Under the pieces are notes generated by a model, which saw only the letters and a program-made list of their open reading frames with translations, was not told where the DNA came from and made no database searches. Below, in pieces: positions 44,233 to 54,156 of a DNA stretch of 64,000 nucleotides (within the stretch, counting starts at the first letter, position 1; every line of letters begins with the position of its first letter). Source of the DNA: Ixodes scapularis. Lineage: Eukaryota > Arthropoda > Arachnida > Ixodida > Ixodidae. The stretch is from contig NW_024609884.1 of NCBI RefSeq assembly GCF_016920785.2, positions 86,296,069 to 86,360,068 of the forward strand, given 5' to 3'. Both the position numbers and the translations under genes were made by a program.

Positions 44233-45321
44233 TGTCACGAGCCCGGCGACGACGGAAGGTCATCACCGAGACATGACAATAAGGGGGTGGTCGTTCGATG
44301 CCCGGCGTAGCCGGTAAGCAAACGCAGAGAATGAGTCGGAGGCGTGTTATAAGTTAACAACAACAAAACAGTGTTTATAGGTTCGAAACGAACATATAAA
44401 GGGAATTTAAAGTAACAGAACGTACATTTTACAAGACAGTGATGCTACGAGCGACAAACGTGTCGAGTTAAGCACAGTGAAGTACGTTACACATCCAGTT
44501 AAGTACGCGTGTACAAAAGTCAGAGTCCAATTAGCGACGGTCGAAAGGAACGTTCAAAATTGAAGCAACATACAGTTGACCGGGGAGCACGGCGGCAGTC
44601 CATCCACAGAGACGACACACGTAGAGTGGCCCCCGAAGCGGCGGTCCTTCCGGGGCAGCGGGTGGTCGGTCTCGGAGATGCGGTGCGGCGGCTCGGGTTC
44701 CCGGGAGTACGCGGCGGCGGCTTTCCCCCCGAAGAGCGGACTGGTGCTGGGGTCCAGTCGCCCTCTTTTTAACGGCGTCGGGCGCTCACACGGCCGAGGC
44801 ACTCGCGGACGCTTGTTCACGCACGGGGTCGGAGTCGAAGCAGCACAACACCAAAAGCACACAAAGTAGTTCATACAAAAAGGGAGGACCACGTAGACAC
44901 GGCAACTTTGACACTGCATGGCCGCCATGTTCAAGTTAGAAAAAGTAAGACATAGCTAAAACAGGAGGCCCCTACGCCAACAACTTCTGTCCTGCTAAGG
45001 GTGACCTTGCAGGCGAGAAAAGTTTACCAATACACAAATGGAGCTCAAGACTTTGGGCGCAGTGAGGGTGACTTTGAGGTTGGAAAAAGTAAGAAAGACA
45101 CAAAACATGAATCACGTACACCCCCGCTCGCGAACCGCGAGAGGTTGAGCTAACTAGGAAGAAACTAACAGAACAAAACGACGCGCACGTACACGTGCCT
45201 TTGCAGCAACCGAACCAGCGACGGAGAAACATACAGGCTACAAGGAGAAATATGTGTACGGAAACGAAAACGCGTTATATTTAAATAACGTAATAAAATT
45301 AAATTACAGACTTCTGTGACA
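44233..45321 (-). repeat. 3' LTR of the gypsy element
   Basis: It runs from TGTCACGAGCCC to CTTCTGTGACA on the plus strand (1089 bp), with 6-bp inverted ends TGTCAC/GTGACA. Compared by eye with the other LTR it differs at about seven single bases and lacks a 9-bp segment near its upper end. The 87-codon frame in the LTR is identical or nearly so in both copies but has no domain. Confidence 0.93.
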
Positions 45322-45324
45322 CGG

Positions 45325-45337
45325 CCCCCCACTTTCG
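45325..45337 (-). promoter_or_regulatory. Polypurine tract of the gypsy element
   Basis: On the minus strand, GAAAGTGGGGGG lies directly before the 3' LTR, where plus-strand DNA synthesis would be primed. Confidence 0.75.
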
Positions 45338-45509
45338 GAATATTATCACATAATATTCTAGACCCACAGAAGTCGGCGCGCAGGCCTGTGTACTAATAAG
45401 AATGCACCACATAACCCTTGCCTAGACGAGCACACAAGTGAAATCAAAGTACACATGTAATAACATATCTAGATGTCAAAACAGTGCAGGCAAATAAAAC
45501 GCGACCAGT

Positions 45510-47126
45510 CTACAACCTGCTGAGATAATCAGCTCCCATGTTTTCCTTGCCCTTGATATGCTCGACGCTAAACTGATACTCTTGGAGCAGCAAGCTCCAA
45601 CGCAGGACTTGGCTGTTTAGCTGCCTCGCTTTTTGGATGTAGCTCAGCGGTTGGTGGTCCGTCTGCACTAAGAAATGCACGCCGTATAGGTAGGTGGCGA
45701 ACTTTTGCACCCCCCAAACTAGTGCTAAGCACTCTCTCTCGATAGTGCTGTATGCTGCTTCCCTGGGGAGCAGCTTTCTGCTAGCATATGCGACGGGGTG
45801 GAGCGTGCCGTCATGCCGCTGCATTAGTACCGCTCCAAGGCTGGTATCTGAGGCATCCGTGCGTAGCACAAACTGATTGGAGAAGTCTGTGAGTCGCAGT
45901 ATTGGAGGGCTTGAGACGCGGCGTTTGAGCTCCTCGAAGGCTTCTTGATGGGCCGACGTCCACCTAACGACGTTGTTGCCGCCCTTTTTCGTGAGCTGGG
46001 TGAGTGGCTCGCTGATTTTGGCGTAGTCGGGAATGAAGGCGCGGTAATACCCAGTCAAGCCGAGAAATGCTCGTACCTGTCGCTTTGTTCGCGGGGCTGG
46101 CGCCGCTTGGATCCTGTCGAGTGTTTTCCCGAGTGGTGCCAGTTCACCGCCGCCAATGCGATGCCCCAAGAACTCGATGTTTTCCCTTCCAAATTCACAT
46201 TTACCTGGTCGCACTGTTAGTCCGGCTGTCTCGATTCTTGCAGACAGCCGGCTCAGAGAAGTGAGATGCTCCTCCCATGTAGCACTGGCAACTAGGACAT
46301 CATCGTAGTAGTGCTGCACTCCCGGAATTCCCTCCACAACTCGGTGCATCAGTTTCGAAAATACGGCGGGGGCTGTCTTTATGCCGAATGGCATGAAGCG
46401 GAATTGGAAGAGTCCCGACGTGGTTGAAAATGCGGTCTTGGGCTTGGACTCTTCGCTCAATGGAATTTGCCAATAACCTTTGACGAAGTCCACTTTCGAG
46501 AAGTATTTCTTCTCTCCAGCCGCAGCGAAGACCGCGTCAGCTCGGGGCATGGGCTCCGAATCGGCAACCAACACGTCGTTCAGGCGCCGGAAATCAATGC
46601 ACAGGCGGTTCGTGCCTTCCGGTTTCTTGACCAAAAGGACTGGAGCGTTGTAGGGCGACTGAGATTTCTCAATTATTCCGAGTCGCTCCATCTCCTGCAC
46701 CTCTCTCTCCACGTTTTCTCTCGTCGCAAATGGAAGCGGATACTGCCTCACGTGGACCAGAGTGTCGGTAGTGAGCTCTAACCGGCACTCGGCCCAGTCC
46801 GTCATGCCCGGGACGTCGAAGAAAATGCACGAGTGTTCTGAAATCACATCTCGGAGCTGTTTCTGCTGATCCACCCCCAAACAATCAGAAAGCCTTACAT
46901 CTCGCTCGTCCTCTGATTGCCGAAACGCTGGAACAGGAATGGCTCCATCGCTGTCCGAGTCTGTGACGCCGCAGATCGCCTGGCACACCCTTTCCACCGG
47001 TTGGCTTTCCCGCTCTTCGTATTTTTTCAGCATGTTAGCATGAAAAAAATCTTTCTCCCCCCTGCTGTCTCGATGATGTAGTCGGCCTCTCCCTTCTTCT
47101 CCTTGACCTCGAAAGGCCCTTTCCAC
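45510..47126 (-). CDS. pol: Gypsy RT and RNase H (pol, C-terminal part)
   Basis: A 538-codon open frame. The first about 25 residues are out of the true frame; FFHANMLKKYEE (27-38), the linker after integrase, marks where real pol begins. RT motifs: LGIIEKSQSPYNAPVLLVKK (149-168), RLCIDFRRLN (174-183), FSKVDFVKGYWQIPL (209-223), FMPFGIKTAPAVF (244-256) and the catalytic YYDDVL (273-278). FLGHRI (319-324) and AFLGLTGYYRAFI (353-365) follow. RNase H begins at LRTDASDTSLGAVL (421-434) and includes TDHQPL (489-494) and GADYLSRL at the end. The stop follows RNase H directly, with no integrase after it. All catalytic residues I can see are intact. Confidence 0.93.
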   Translation of the reverse strand: MERAFRGQGEEGRGRLHHRDSRGEKDFFHANMLKKYEERESQPVERVCQAICGVTDSDSDGAIPVPAFRQSEDERDVRLSDCLGVDQQKQLRDVISEHSCIFFDVPGMTDWAECRLELTTDTLVHVRQYPLPFATRENVEREVQEMERLGIIEKSQSPYNAPVLLVKKPEGTNRLCIDFRRLNDVLVADSEPMPRADAVFAAAGEKKYFSKVDFVKGYWQIPLSEESKPKTAFSTTSGLFQFRFMPFGIKTAPAVFSKLMHRVVEGIPGVQHYYDDVLVASATWEEHLTSLSRLSARIETAGLTVRPGKCEFGRENIEFLGHRIGGGELAPLGKTLDRIQAAPAPRTKRQVRAFLGLTGYYRAFIPDYAKISEPLTQLTKKGGNNVVRWTSAHQEAFEELKRRVSSPPILRLTDFSNQFVLRTDASDTSLGAVLMQRHDGTLHPVAYASRKLLPREAAYSTIERECLALVWGVQKFATYLYGVHFLVQTDHQPLSYIQKARQLNSQVLRWSLLLQEYQFSVEHIKGKENMGADYLSRL

Positions 47127-47383
47127 TGAAGCAGTAGCTTGTTGTTATCGGTAGGCAGCAGAATCAGCACTTTGTTTCCTGGTTGGAAGAACCTTTCTTT
47201 AGTTTTCCGGTTGTACATTTTTGCGTAGCGTGCTCCGGCCTTTGCGAGCTCCTCGTGCGCTAGCTTGCATGTCTCTTCCAGCCGATTTCGGAGGTCGAAG
47301 ACGTGGTGATAGGTTGTCTTCTCCTCCTCGTCGAGGTGGTGGTTCGTCCACAGCTCCTTCAAAATGGCCAGGGGTCCCCTCAC
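47027..47383 (-). pseudogene. Integrase C-terminal module, frame-broken at both ends
   Basis: 118 codons. KMYNRKTKERFFQPGNKV followed by LLQWKGPFEV and YIIETAGG matches the GPY/F-type C-terminal module of gypsy integrases, which contacts DNA or chromatin. Both junctions are frame shifts: near 47390 from the core, and near 47040 into RT, the latter inside a run of seven A. The true polyprotein would be continuous here. Confidence 0.85.
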
Positions 47384-47391
47384 ATGCCGCC

Positions 47392-48097
47392 TTACGACAG
47401 CTCAAAGGGCGAGAAGCCCAAACTTGCCTGGGGGACCTCCCTGTACGCGAAGAGCAACGGCGCCAGGTAGCGGTCCCAGTCTCTCGGTTTTTCGGCGCAC
47501 ATTCTCTTTAACATCAATTTCAGGGTGCCACTGAATTTCTCGACCATCCCATTTGCCATAGGGTGGTACGGCGTTGTATGCAGCTGGCGTATGGAGAGAA
47601 GTCGGGCAACCTCCTTCATCAAATCAGAAGTAAAATTGGTGCCCCGGTCGCTTAGGACTTCGTTCGGGACGCCAAATCGAGAGAACATTTCTACTAGCGC
47701 CTCAGCGACCCTCTCCGTTTCCACACTCGGCAGCGCCACGGCCTCCGGGTATCGGGTAGCGTAATCCATTAGGGTCAGGATATACCGATTTCCGTGCTTG
47801 GAAGGGGGCTGGATTGGGCCCACGATGTCTATGGCCACTCTTTTGAATGGGGTTTCAATGAGCGGCGCCTTCCCCAGCGGCACACGGGTTACTCTGCCAA
47901 GTTGGGATTGTTCTCTGGCAGATGTCACAAGATGCGACAAATCTCTTCACGTCTGCGGTGATGCCCGACCAGAAAAATTCCTCTGAAATTCGGTCCTTCG
48001 TCTTTTGCACGCCCAAATGAGCAGCCATTATTCCGTCATGTGCAGTTTTCAATACCGCTTCTCTATAGCACTTCGGGACGACCAGCTGACGCACCAC
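47392..48097 (-). pseudogene. Integrase zinc finger and catalytic core, frameshifted
   Basis: Frame 47855-48097 carries the HHCC finger (H-x-H... in HDGIMAAHLGV, then CDICQRT). Frame 47392-47940 carries the core: VAIDIVGP (first Asp), LSDRGTNFTS (second Asp) and MVEKFSGTLK (Glu), with the 35-residue D-E spacing of retroviral-type integrases. The break lies between 47855 and 47940. Integrase would insert the DNA copy with a 5-bp stagger, as the CTCAC duplication shows. In this element it is encoded before RT. Confidence 0.88.
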
Positions 48098-49017
48098 GTG
48101 TCCGGTTTTCTCGGTGTAGCTTCGGTACAGTAGCCCACCCTCCGGTGGAATTCAATCTTTCCTTCGGAATCCCTGCACGTCAGTTTCTTGCCAATCTGAG
48201 AGAAGCACGGCTTGAGCGACTCGTCCGCTTTCTGCTCATTTGCGTAATCCCCGTTTAGCGGCTGTACTGCGACGTCGGGGGCTTTGAGGGTTTGGAACTT
48301 TCGGGGTTGGTTCCTCATCTGCGAGCGCGTTACAACTGCTGCTACAGCTTCCTCATCAGCGGGCTCGTTGCTGATGGGTTCTTCCACTGCCGCCTTTGGG
48401 TCGTCGGGTGCCCTCGCGCCTTTTATATTTCCAAGGATTAGGTCATAGAGCGGCTCCGCCATGCAGAGCGCCGTGATGACCCCTGAATAGTACGGGGTGT
48501 CGATCTCCACCCGCGCTTCGGGCAGCATCCTGGCTGTTCCGTCGACTACATAAACGGGCCGGGTCTCTCCTGTGAGCTGATCGTCGCGGATGAGCTCTCG
48601 TCTTATAATCGCCGTATTGCACCCGGTGTCTCGCAATACCGAAATCGATTTGCCCTCATACGTTCCGGCGACCACCGGCAGTCCTTCGACTAGAAACTTC
48701 GGCTGTGTTATCATGACTGCATTCACGACGGGGATTCTTTCCCCATTCTTCAACTCTAGGTAGCCGTCGCGAATGCCCTCCCAATTCGTCACCCCGACGG
48801 GGGAGTAAACGCACGATGCCTGAGGCCTATCGTTTGTTCCCGACCGGCACGCGTCGGCGGCCCTTTCGCCCGCACTTGAAGCAGGTAAGGCTGTGGTTGT
48901 TAGTGGTGTGGGCCCGGCAGTGTGAAGCCTGATGCCCAACGCGGTTGCAAAGATAACAACGAGGCGCTGTTCGTTGACTGCTTCTTTTCTCGTCAGTTTC
49001 GGGCCTACCGATATCAT
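48049..49017 (-). pseudogene. Gypsy aspartic protease region
   Basis: 322 codons. The first about 50 are out of frame with gag; the real stretch begins near RADACRSGTNDRP. ISVLRDTGCNTAIIRRELI contains the DTG catalytic triad of retroviral-type proteases, followed by a segment up to LILGNIKGAR that closes the domain. After it comes a linker (PADEEAVAAVVTRSQ) and then a frame break near 48130, where the integrase finger should start. Protease would cleave the Gag-Pol polyprotein. Confidence 0.85.
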
Positions 49018-49819
49018 CTCGGTTATCCTTCTTTACTTTGGCGAGGTTAAGGCTTCCCTGCGCTTCTAAAGACTGGTCGGCTAGATCCAGCATCTCTCCC
49101 AACGATTTCGCCTTCCTTTCCTTCAGATAGAGCGCCATGTTGGAATGACACCCATGTAGGAACCTTTCCTTAATCAGGAGCTCTCGGAGGTCTTTGAACT
49201 CGTGTTTCGTATCGGACAGCTCGATCCAGCGATCGAAATAGTGGCTGAGACGCGCCGAGAACTGAGCTGCGGTCTCACCATCCGCCGGTTTGCCTGAATC
49301 GAATTTGTCCCGAAAGCCGTCCGCCGTGAAACGAAACCGCTTCAAAAGGGCTGTCTTTACCTTGGAGTAATCCGCTGCATCACCCGGCGGCAACCGCCCG
49401 TAAACACTGAGTGCTTCCCCGCTCAGACATGTTGCTAGAGCTGTAGACCACTGGCTCTCTTGCCACTTAGCGCTTTCCGCAAGGCTCTCAAATCGTCTAA
49501 TATACGCGTCTAGGTCATCCTTCCGGTCATCGAACGGGATGAGAAGCTTGCTTGTGTTCAGTTTCAAGCTTGGCTCCGCGTCTTTTCCCCGGCTCCCTTC
49601 CTTTTCTCTGGTCTCCTTCTCCAGCTGCTGACACTCTATTTTCAGGCGCATAAGCTGAATCTGACGCTCGTCAGCCTCCTTCGCGGCTGTGCGCTCATCC
49701 TCCGCTGTCTGCCGTGTAAACGCTCGATCCTCTCGCTGTTTATCTTCTACCCATTTTCGGAGCTCAGCGCCCGCCAGGCCAAGCTGACTACCCATCGCTA
49801 GCAACTTTTCCATTTCCAT
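48827..49819 (-). CDS. gag: Gypsy Gag, truncated in its second zinc knuckle
   Basis: 330 codons from MEMEKLLAMGSQ. Residues about 20-100 form a charged coiled-coil-like segment. Residues about 115-265 match the retrotransposon Gag/SCAN-like capsid region (DAYIRRFESLAESAKWQ, FDRWIELSD, LRELLIKERFLHG). A complete CCHC knuckle, CYLCNRVGHQASHC, lies near 292-305. A second knuckle opens with CFKCGRKG but loses its His and last Cys because the frame shifts near 48875 and stops at 48827. Protease continues in another frame, so this is either a frameshift junction or, more likely given the damaged knuckle, a small deletion. Confidence 0.88.
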   Translation of the reverse strand: MEMEKLLAMGSQLGLAGAELRKWVEDKQREDRAFTRQTAEDERTAAKEADERQIQLMRLKIECQQLEKETREKEGSRGKDAEPSLKLNTSKLLIPFDDRKDDLDAYIRRFESLAESAKWQESQWSTALATCLSGEALSVYGRLPPGDAADYSKVKTALLKRFRFTADGFRDKFDSGKPADGETAAQFSARLSHYFDRWIELSDTKHEFKDLRELLIKERFLHGCHSNMALYLKERKAKSLGEMLDLADQSLEAQGSLNLAKVKKDNRDDIGRPETDEKRSSQRTAPRCYLCNRVGHQASHCRAHTTNNHSLTCFKCGRKGRRRVPVGNKR

Positions 49820-49965
49820 GCTTCTATCTCCGAAACACTTTCAACAACCCAAACAGGCGCTCACAAAAGGACATCCCGTTCATGCATCGTACGCCTCAAA
49901 TAACGCGGCACATTTCCAGAACTCGTCTCCCTCTCCAGTCACCACATTTCCTTCGCATCGAACGT

Positions 49966-49981
49966 CCTGTCGCGGACGCCA
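49966..49981 (-). promoter_or_regulatory. Primer-binding site of the gypsy element
   Basis: On the minus strand, six bases after the 5' LTR, TGGCGTCCGCGACAGG is complementary to a tRNA 3' end finishing in CGCCA. The wording resembles tRNA-Arg primer sites of some insect gypsy elements. The tRNA identity is inferred. Confidence 0.65.
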
Positions 49982-49987
49982 GTTAAT

Positions 49988-51085
49988 TGTCACGAGCCCG
50001 GCGACGACGGAAGGTCATCACCGAGACATGACAATAAGGGGGTGGTCGTTCGATGCCCGGCGTAGCCGGTAAGCAAACGCAGAGAATGAGTCGGAGGCGT
50101 GTTATAAGTTAACAAGAACAAAACAGTGTTTATAGGTTCGAAACGAACATATAAAGGGAATTTAAAGTAACAGAACGTACATTTTACAAGACAGTGATGC
50201 TACGAGCGACAAACGTGTCGAGTTAAGCACAGTGAAGTACGTTACACATCCAGTTAAGTACGCGTGTACAAAAGTCAGAGTCCAATTAGCGACGGTCGAA
50301 AGGAACGTTCAAAATTGAAGCAACATACAGTTGACCGGGGAGCACGGCGGCAGTCCATCCACAGAGACGACACACGTAGAGTGGCCCCCGAAGCGGCGGT
50401 CCTTCCGGGGCAGCGGGTGGTCGGTCTCGGAGATGCGGTGCGGCGGCTCGGGTTCCCGGGAGTACGCGGCGGCGGCTTCCCCCCCGAAGAGCGGACTGGT
50501 GCTGGGGTCCAGTCGCCCTCTTTTTAACGGCGTCGGGCGCTCACACGGCCGAGGCACTCGCGGACGCTTGTTCACGCACGGGGTCGGAGTCGAAGCAGCA
50601 CAACACCAAAAGCACACAAAGTAGTTCATACAAAAAGGGAGGACCACGTAGACACGGCAACTTTGACACTGCATGGCCGCCATGTTGAAGTTAGAAAAAG
50701 TAAGACATAGCTAAAACAGGAGGCCCCTACGCCAACAACTTCTGTCCTGCTAAGGGTGACCTTGCAGGCGAGAAAAGTTTACCAATACACAAATGGAGCT
50801 CAAGACTTTGGGCGCAGTGAGGGTGACTTTGAGGTTGGAAAAAGTAAGAAAGACACAAAACATGAATCACGTACACCCCCGCTCGCGAACCGCGAGAGGA
50901 TGAGCTAACTACGAAGAAACTAACAGAACAAAACGACGCGCACGTACACGTGCCTTTGCAGCAACCGAACCAGCGACGGAGGAACATACAGGCTACAAGG
51001 AGAAATATGTGTACGGAAACGAAAACGCGTTATATTTAAATAACGTAATAAAAATAAATTACAGGATGCCACTACTTCTGTGACA
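49988..51085 (-). repeat. 5' LTR of the gypsy element
   Basis: 1098 bp, almost identical to 44233-45321. It carries a 9-bp segment (GATGCCACT) near the upper end that the other LTR lacks. It contains the element promoter by position; no TATA box was assigned. Confidence 0.93.
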
Positions 51086-51090
51086 CTCAC
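51086..51090. repeat. Target site duplication (CTCAC), right
   Basis: Partner of 44228-44232. Confidence 0.9.
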
Positions 51091-52445
51091 CCTGTTTCGT
51101 ATCTCCATTTCCCACTTCCTGTTTGATGTAATAGTTACAGGGGTGGAAAAGAAGCCGTATTTCTTCTCTATCTGATACAGCCGCTTCCTCCAACCAGTCT
51201 GCACTCCCGTGAGAGATTATATATATATATATATATATATACATACACGTGTAGACGAAGAGTCTCTTGGCCCACCGGCCGCGGTTCATGAGACGGAGAC
51301 GGCTGTCGTAGGTTAATCTGACTGGTCGCCTCCCTGGCCTCAAACAACGACCACCCAAGATCTCACTGGACTGCTTCGGTGGCCACCATTCCGTGACAGC
51401 CCAGAGCCTGCCTCCCGACCTCTCGTTGACGACATTCCATGACTTCCCGCACTGTGCCAGGGACACAAAGAACCGCGTTGGCGAAGGGTAATCCAGGCAC
51501 CACAACCGCCTTCCAGAGCTCGCGAGTCACCAGAAAACGATTGCAACTCCAAAGATTACGTTTTCGGAGTACATTCGTACCTCGCACGGCTGCCTGTCGG
51601 AGGTGAGCATAATGATCGGACAAGTACTCCGGCTTGTTGGTCAGTACAACTCCCAGGTTTTTGTACGACTCCTGTACCTGTGCTTGCTCGCCGTTCAGCA
51701 CCAGACTGTTCAATTTAGCGTCATCGGACCCGTCTAATTGAAGGACTACCGACTTTTTGGCGTTGAACCGAAGGCCCAACGTAGCCGCCTCCGTCTCACA
51801 TATACGTATTACACGCTGCAGGTCCTCCACCGTCTCCGCCGTCAATACATTATCGTCCGCATAGGTGTGGTCCGGCAGCATCCACTTCACCTCTGCGCCT
51901 CCCTCCATGTGTGTCAGTGAAAAACCCACCTCCGACTGGATGAGGCGTTCCTCCAACCCTGACACATACAGAATATAAAGAAGCGGGGAGAGTGGGCATC
52001 CCTGTCGGAGACACCTCGTCACTGTGACTTGCTCTGAGTCGACCCCCTTCAGTTGCGTCATTACTGTATTCCGTGAGTATATATAGGCGCCGCATGACAG
52101 CTAGCCACCGAAGAGGAATATGGAGCTCTTCCAAACGCCGCACGAGTTGCGCGTGCGGCACGCTGTCATATGCTTTTGCCACATCTAGAAAGCAGCACAG
52201 CAGTCTTCTTCCCTGTTTTCGGGCAATTTCAATACACTGCGTGAGGGTGAACAGGTTGTCTTCCAACCTTCGACCCCCTCCGAAATCCGCCCTGAAGTTC
52301 GGTGAGCAGTTCGTTCTCTTGTGCCCATGCTGCCATATGTTCCTTGATAATGAGGGCAAAGGTCCGGTATACCGTAGAGGTCACGGTCAGGGGCCGATAA
52401 TCCTTGAGGAACTGTTTGTCGCCCTCTCTCTTCGGCCTCTTCGAA
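51086..52445 (-). mobile_element. LINE 2, reverse transcriptase part
   Basis: Minus-strand frames give LKDYRPLTVTSTVYR (about 52400), a GRRLEDNLFTL segment, CFLDVAKAYDSVPH (RT domain A), VTRCLRQGCPLSPLLYILYV, HTYADDNVLTAETVEDLQ (YADD catalytic site) and LGLRFNAKKSVVLQLDG. Frame 51363-52061 is intact for the C-terminal half of RT. Frame changes near 52060 and 52260 break the rest. A TA microsatellite (51216-51241) lies in the post-RT segment. The coding trace continues across the gypsy target site into 43640-44232. Clade unresolved; the 5' end is truncated or unrecognisable beyond about 52445. Confidence 0.82.
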
Positions 52446-53263
52446 CGCCTACCGTCGTTCGAAGCGCCACTGCCCTGGAGGTGGCCGTTACAGCCAACCC
52501 CTGTATGGAGCTCCACCACGGGGGTGCTGCTGGACTCCCTGCGTCACAGAAAATTCGGCCGGCTCGTCTGCAAGCTGGGCACGCAGGGAGCCCTTGCCAG
52601 GCGCTCGAGACTGGCCTGCTATAGAAGTCAGCAACCCATGGCGGCCCGGCGACGACCACCGTCGCGAACGCCGCTGCTAGGCCTGACGCTCTTCGCCCTC
52701 TTCACCATCCCATCATTATCGTCATCATCCACACAATTCATTTGTACAATATCATTTCATCATTAGAAGCGCCAGACAACGGATGAGAGGAGAGGCACGT
52801 AAGGGGCGCCCCGCTGCGGCGAGACGCCGAAACACACTTGTCCCGAGCGATGGAATGTCCGCTCGTGCTCCTCGTGCCTCGGGTTACCGCTTCTTTTCTT
52901 ATTAAGAAATGAAACCTTGAGACAAGAAGTAAAACTTTAAGGCCACCGTTTCTTTTCTCGTCGGGTTTGAAAACCGTGTTTCGGGTCCTCGGCCCTGCAA
53001 AAGCTGTGCACTGACTTCAGGTTCCCCGAGAAATGCTCCGTGCTACCAGATCCTCGCGCTCCAAATCTGGACCGGGCACTCTATGGCTCCGTCGTCGAAC
53101 TGCCAGGTTTTGTGAGTATATGAGGCTATGCCCTAGCCCACCACGACATGGCGGAAACGTTACGCGGCGCCAGCATCGTTCACAATGGCAGCGCACAGGA
53201 GCCTTCCTTGCAAACGTGTATACAGGTAAAACGTTGTCAAAGCTACTGCCGCGAGAACATGAC
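52446..53263. other. Unresolved repeat sequence; no supported gene
   Basis: GC-rich sequence to about 52690 could be the 5' part of LINE 2. A CATCAT-rich stretch at 52700-52765 resembles a LINE microsatellite tail in plus orientation, so a second, opposite LINE end may abut here. Nothing else identified. Confidence 0.35.
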
Positions 53264-53299
53264 TACAGTGTACTAGAATACTTGGGTAGTGTTGGGACC
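53264..53299. repeat. 36-bp inverted repeat, left member
   Basis: TACAGTGTACTAGAATACTT opens a 36-bp block whose exact inverse is 59326-59361. The flanks also share a degenerate ACATGA/TCATGT word. Confidence 0.9.
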
Positions 53300-54156
53300 G
53301 GAGCGGCTCGGCAACGGGAGCTCGTGAGGGCGCGTGTATTGACAGTTCGTGGCGGCGCTGTAGTCGAGTTATCCGGCTCGCGCAGCCCGCCTTTTTTTTT
53401 TTTTCTTTTTTTCTCTTTGAGCGGTGCATGTAGCGAAAGCTAGGAGCGCGAGCTCATAGCGTTGGCAGCTGCCCTTGGTGCACGGGAGCTCATGCCGCCG
53501 AGATGTGCCCTAGAGCAAGGAGCTCGCGCTTGTAGCCTTTCCTGCGGTACAACACAAGGTGAAACAGAGTATAGGGCACGTAAAAAAAATCGGTATTTTC
53601 AAATCTTTTTTTTTTTTTTAAATTTTTGCGGTAGGCAAAGGGTGAATGAAATGTTTGATGGGCCATGTTGCAATTGCAGCTTTAAAGGGAGCCATCATTA
53701 AAGGCCAACCTAATTTAAAAAGTTCGCGAACAAACAACGAGCTTTGAGCGAAAGCAACAAGGCGTTCGTTTTTGCTGTGTTTGTCCGTCCATTTTCGTTT
53801 CCTCAAGCTTAATTATCTCTACCAACCGCTCGTTATGTCGTGACATATTCATCGCTAAAATTGTGCCTTTCTTCACTTAATTAAAAAAACTGCGCGCTGA
53901 AAGCGCGAATGAGGTTGTGCTGATATTGATGCGTAGAAGAATGACGCAGTTGTTTCTGTCCCCTCATCACTAACTCGACAGCGTTTCTTCGGTGGACTCG
54001 CCGGCGCCACACATCAAGACGACTAAGTTACTATTCTACGTATTATTTTCATAACGCGGTTTCTGAATCAAGCGAAGAAAGGCAAACTTTTACGATTAAT
54101 TTTGCGAACCTCGTTGCCTTTTCGCGAATTGTCGAAATTGTGTTTGCCTTTGATAA
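53300..54156. other. No supported gene
   Basis: T-rich tracts near 53390 and 53605. No gene or element recognised. Confidence 0.45.

Larger units (their letters stand above)
44233..51085 (-). mobile_element. Ty3/gypsy LTR retrotransposon with integrase upstream of RT (Gmr1-like order)
   Basis: It is 6.85 kb with two LTRs, a primer-binding site, a polypurine tract and a 5-bp target duplication. On the minus strand the coding order is gag (49819-48827), protease (within 49017-48049), integrase zinc finger and core (48097-47392), integrase C-terminal module (47383-47027), and RT plus RNase H (within 47126-45510), then the PPT and 3' LTR. Ordinary gypsy elements place integrase last. Integrase before RT with gypsy-type sequences is the hallmark of the Gmr1 group. 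About four frame breaks disrupt pol although the LTRs are nearly identical. It sits inside LINE 2. Confidence 0.9.

Noticed and set aside
44554..44934. Duplicate 126-codon and 124-codon frames in the two LTRs
   Set aside because: Identical because the LTRs are identical; LTR frames without a domain are not evidence of a gene.
48827..49017. Programmed gag-pol frameshift
   Set aside because: The second zinc knuckle is damaged exactly at the frame change, which fits a deletion better than a designed slip; no slippery heptamer was evident.
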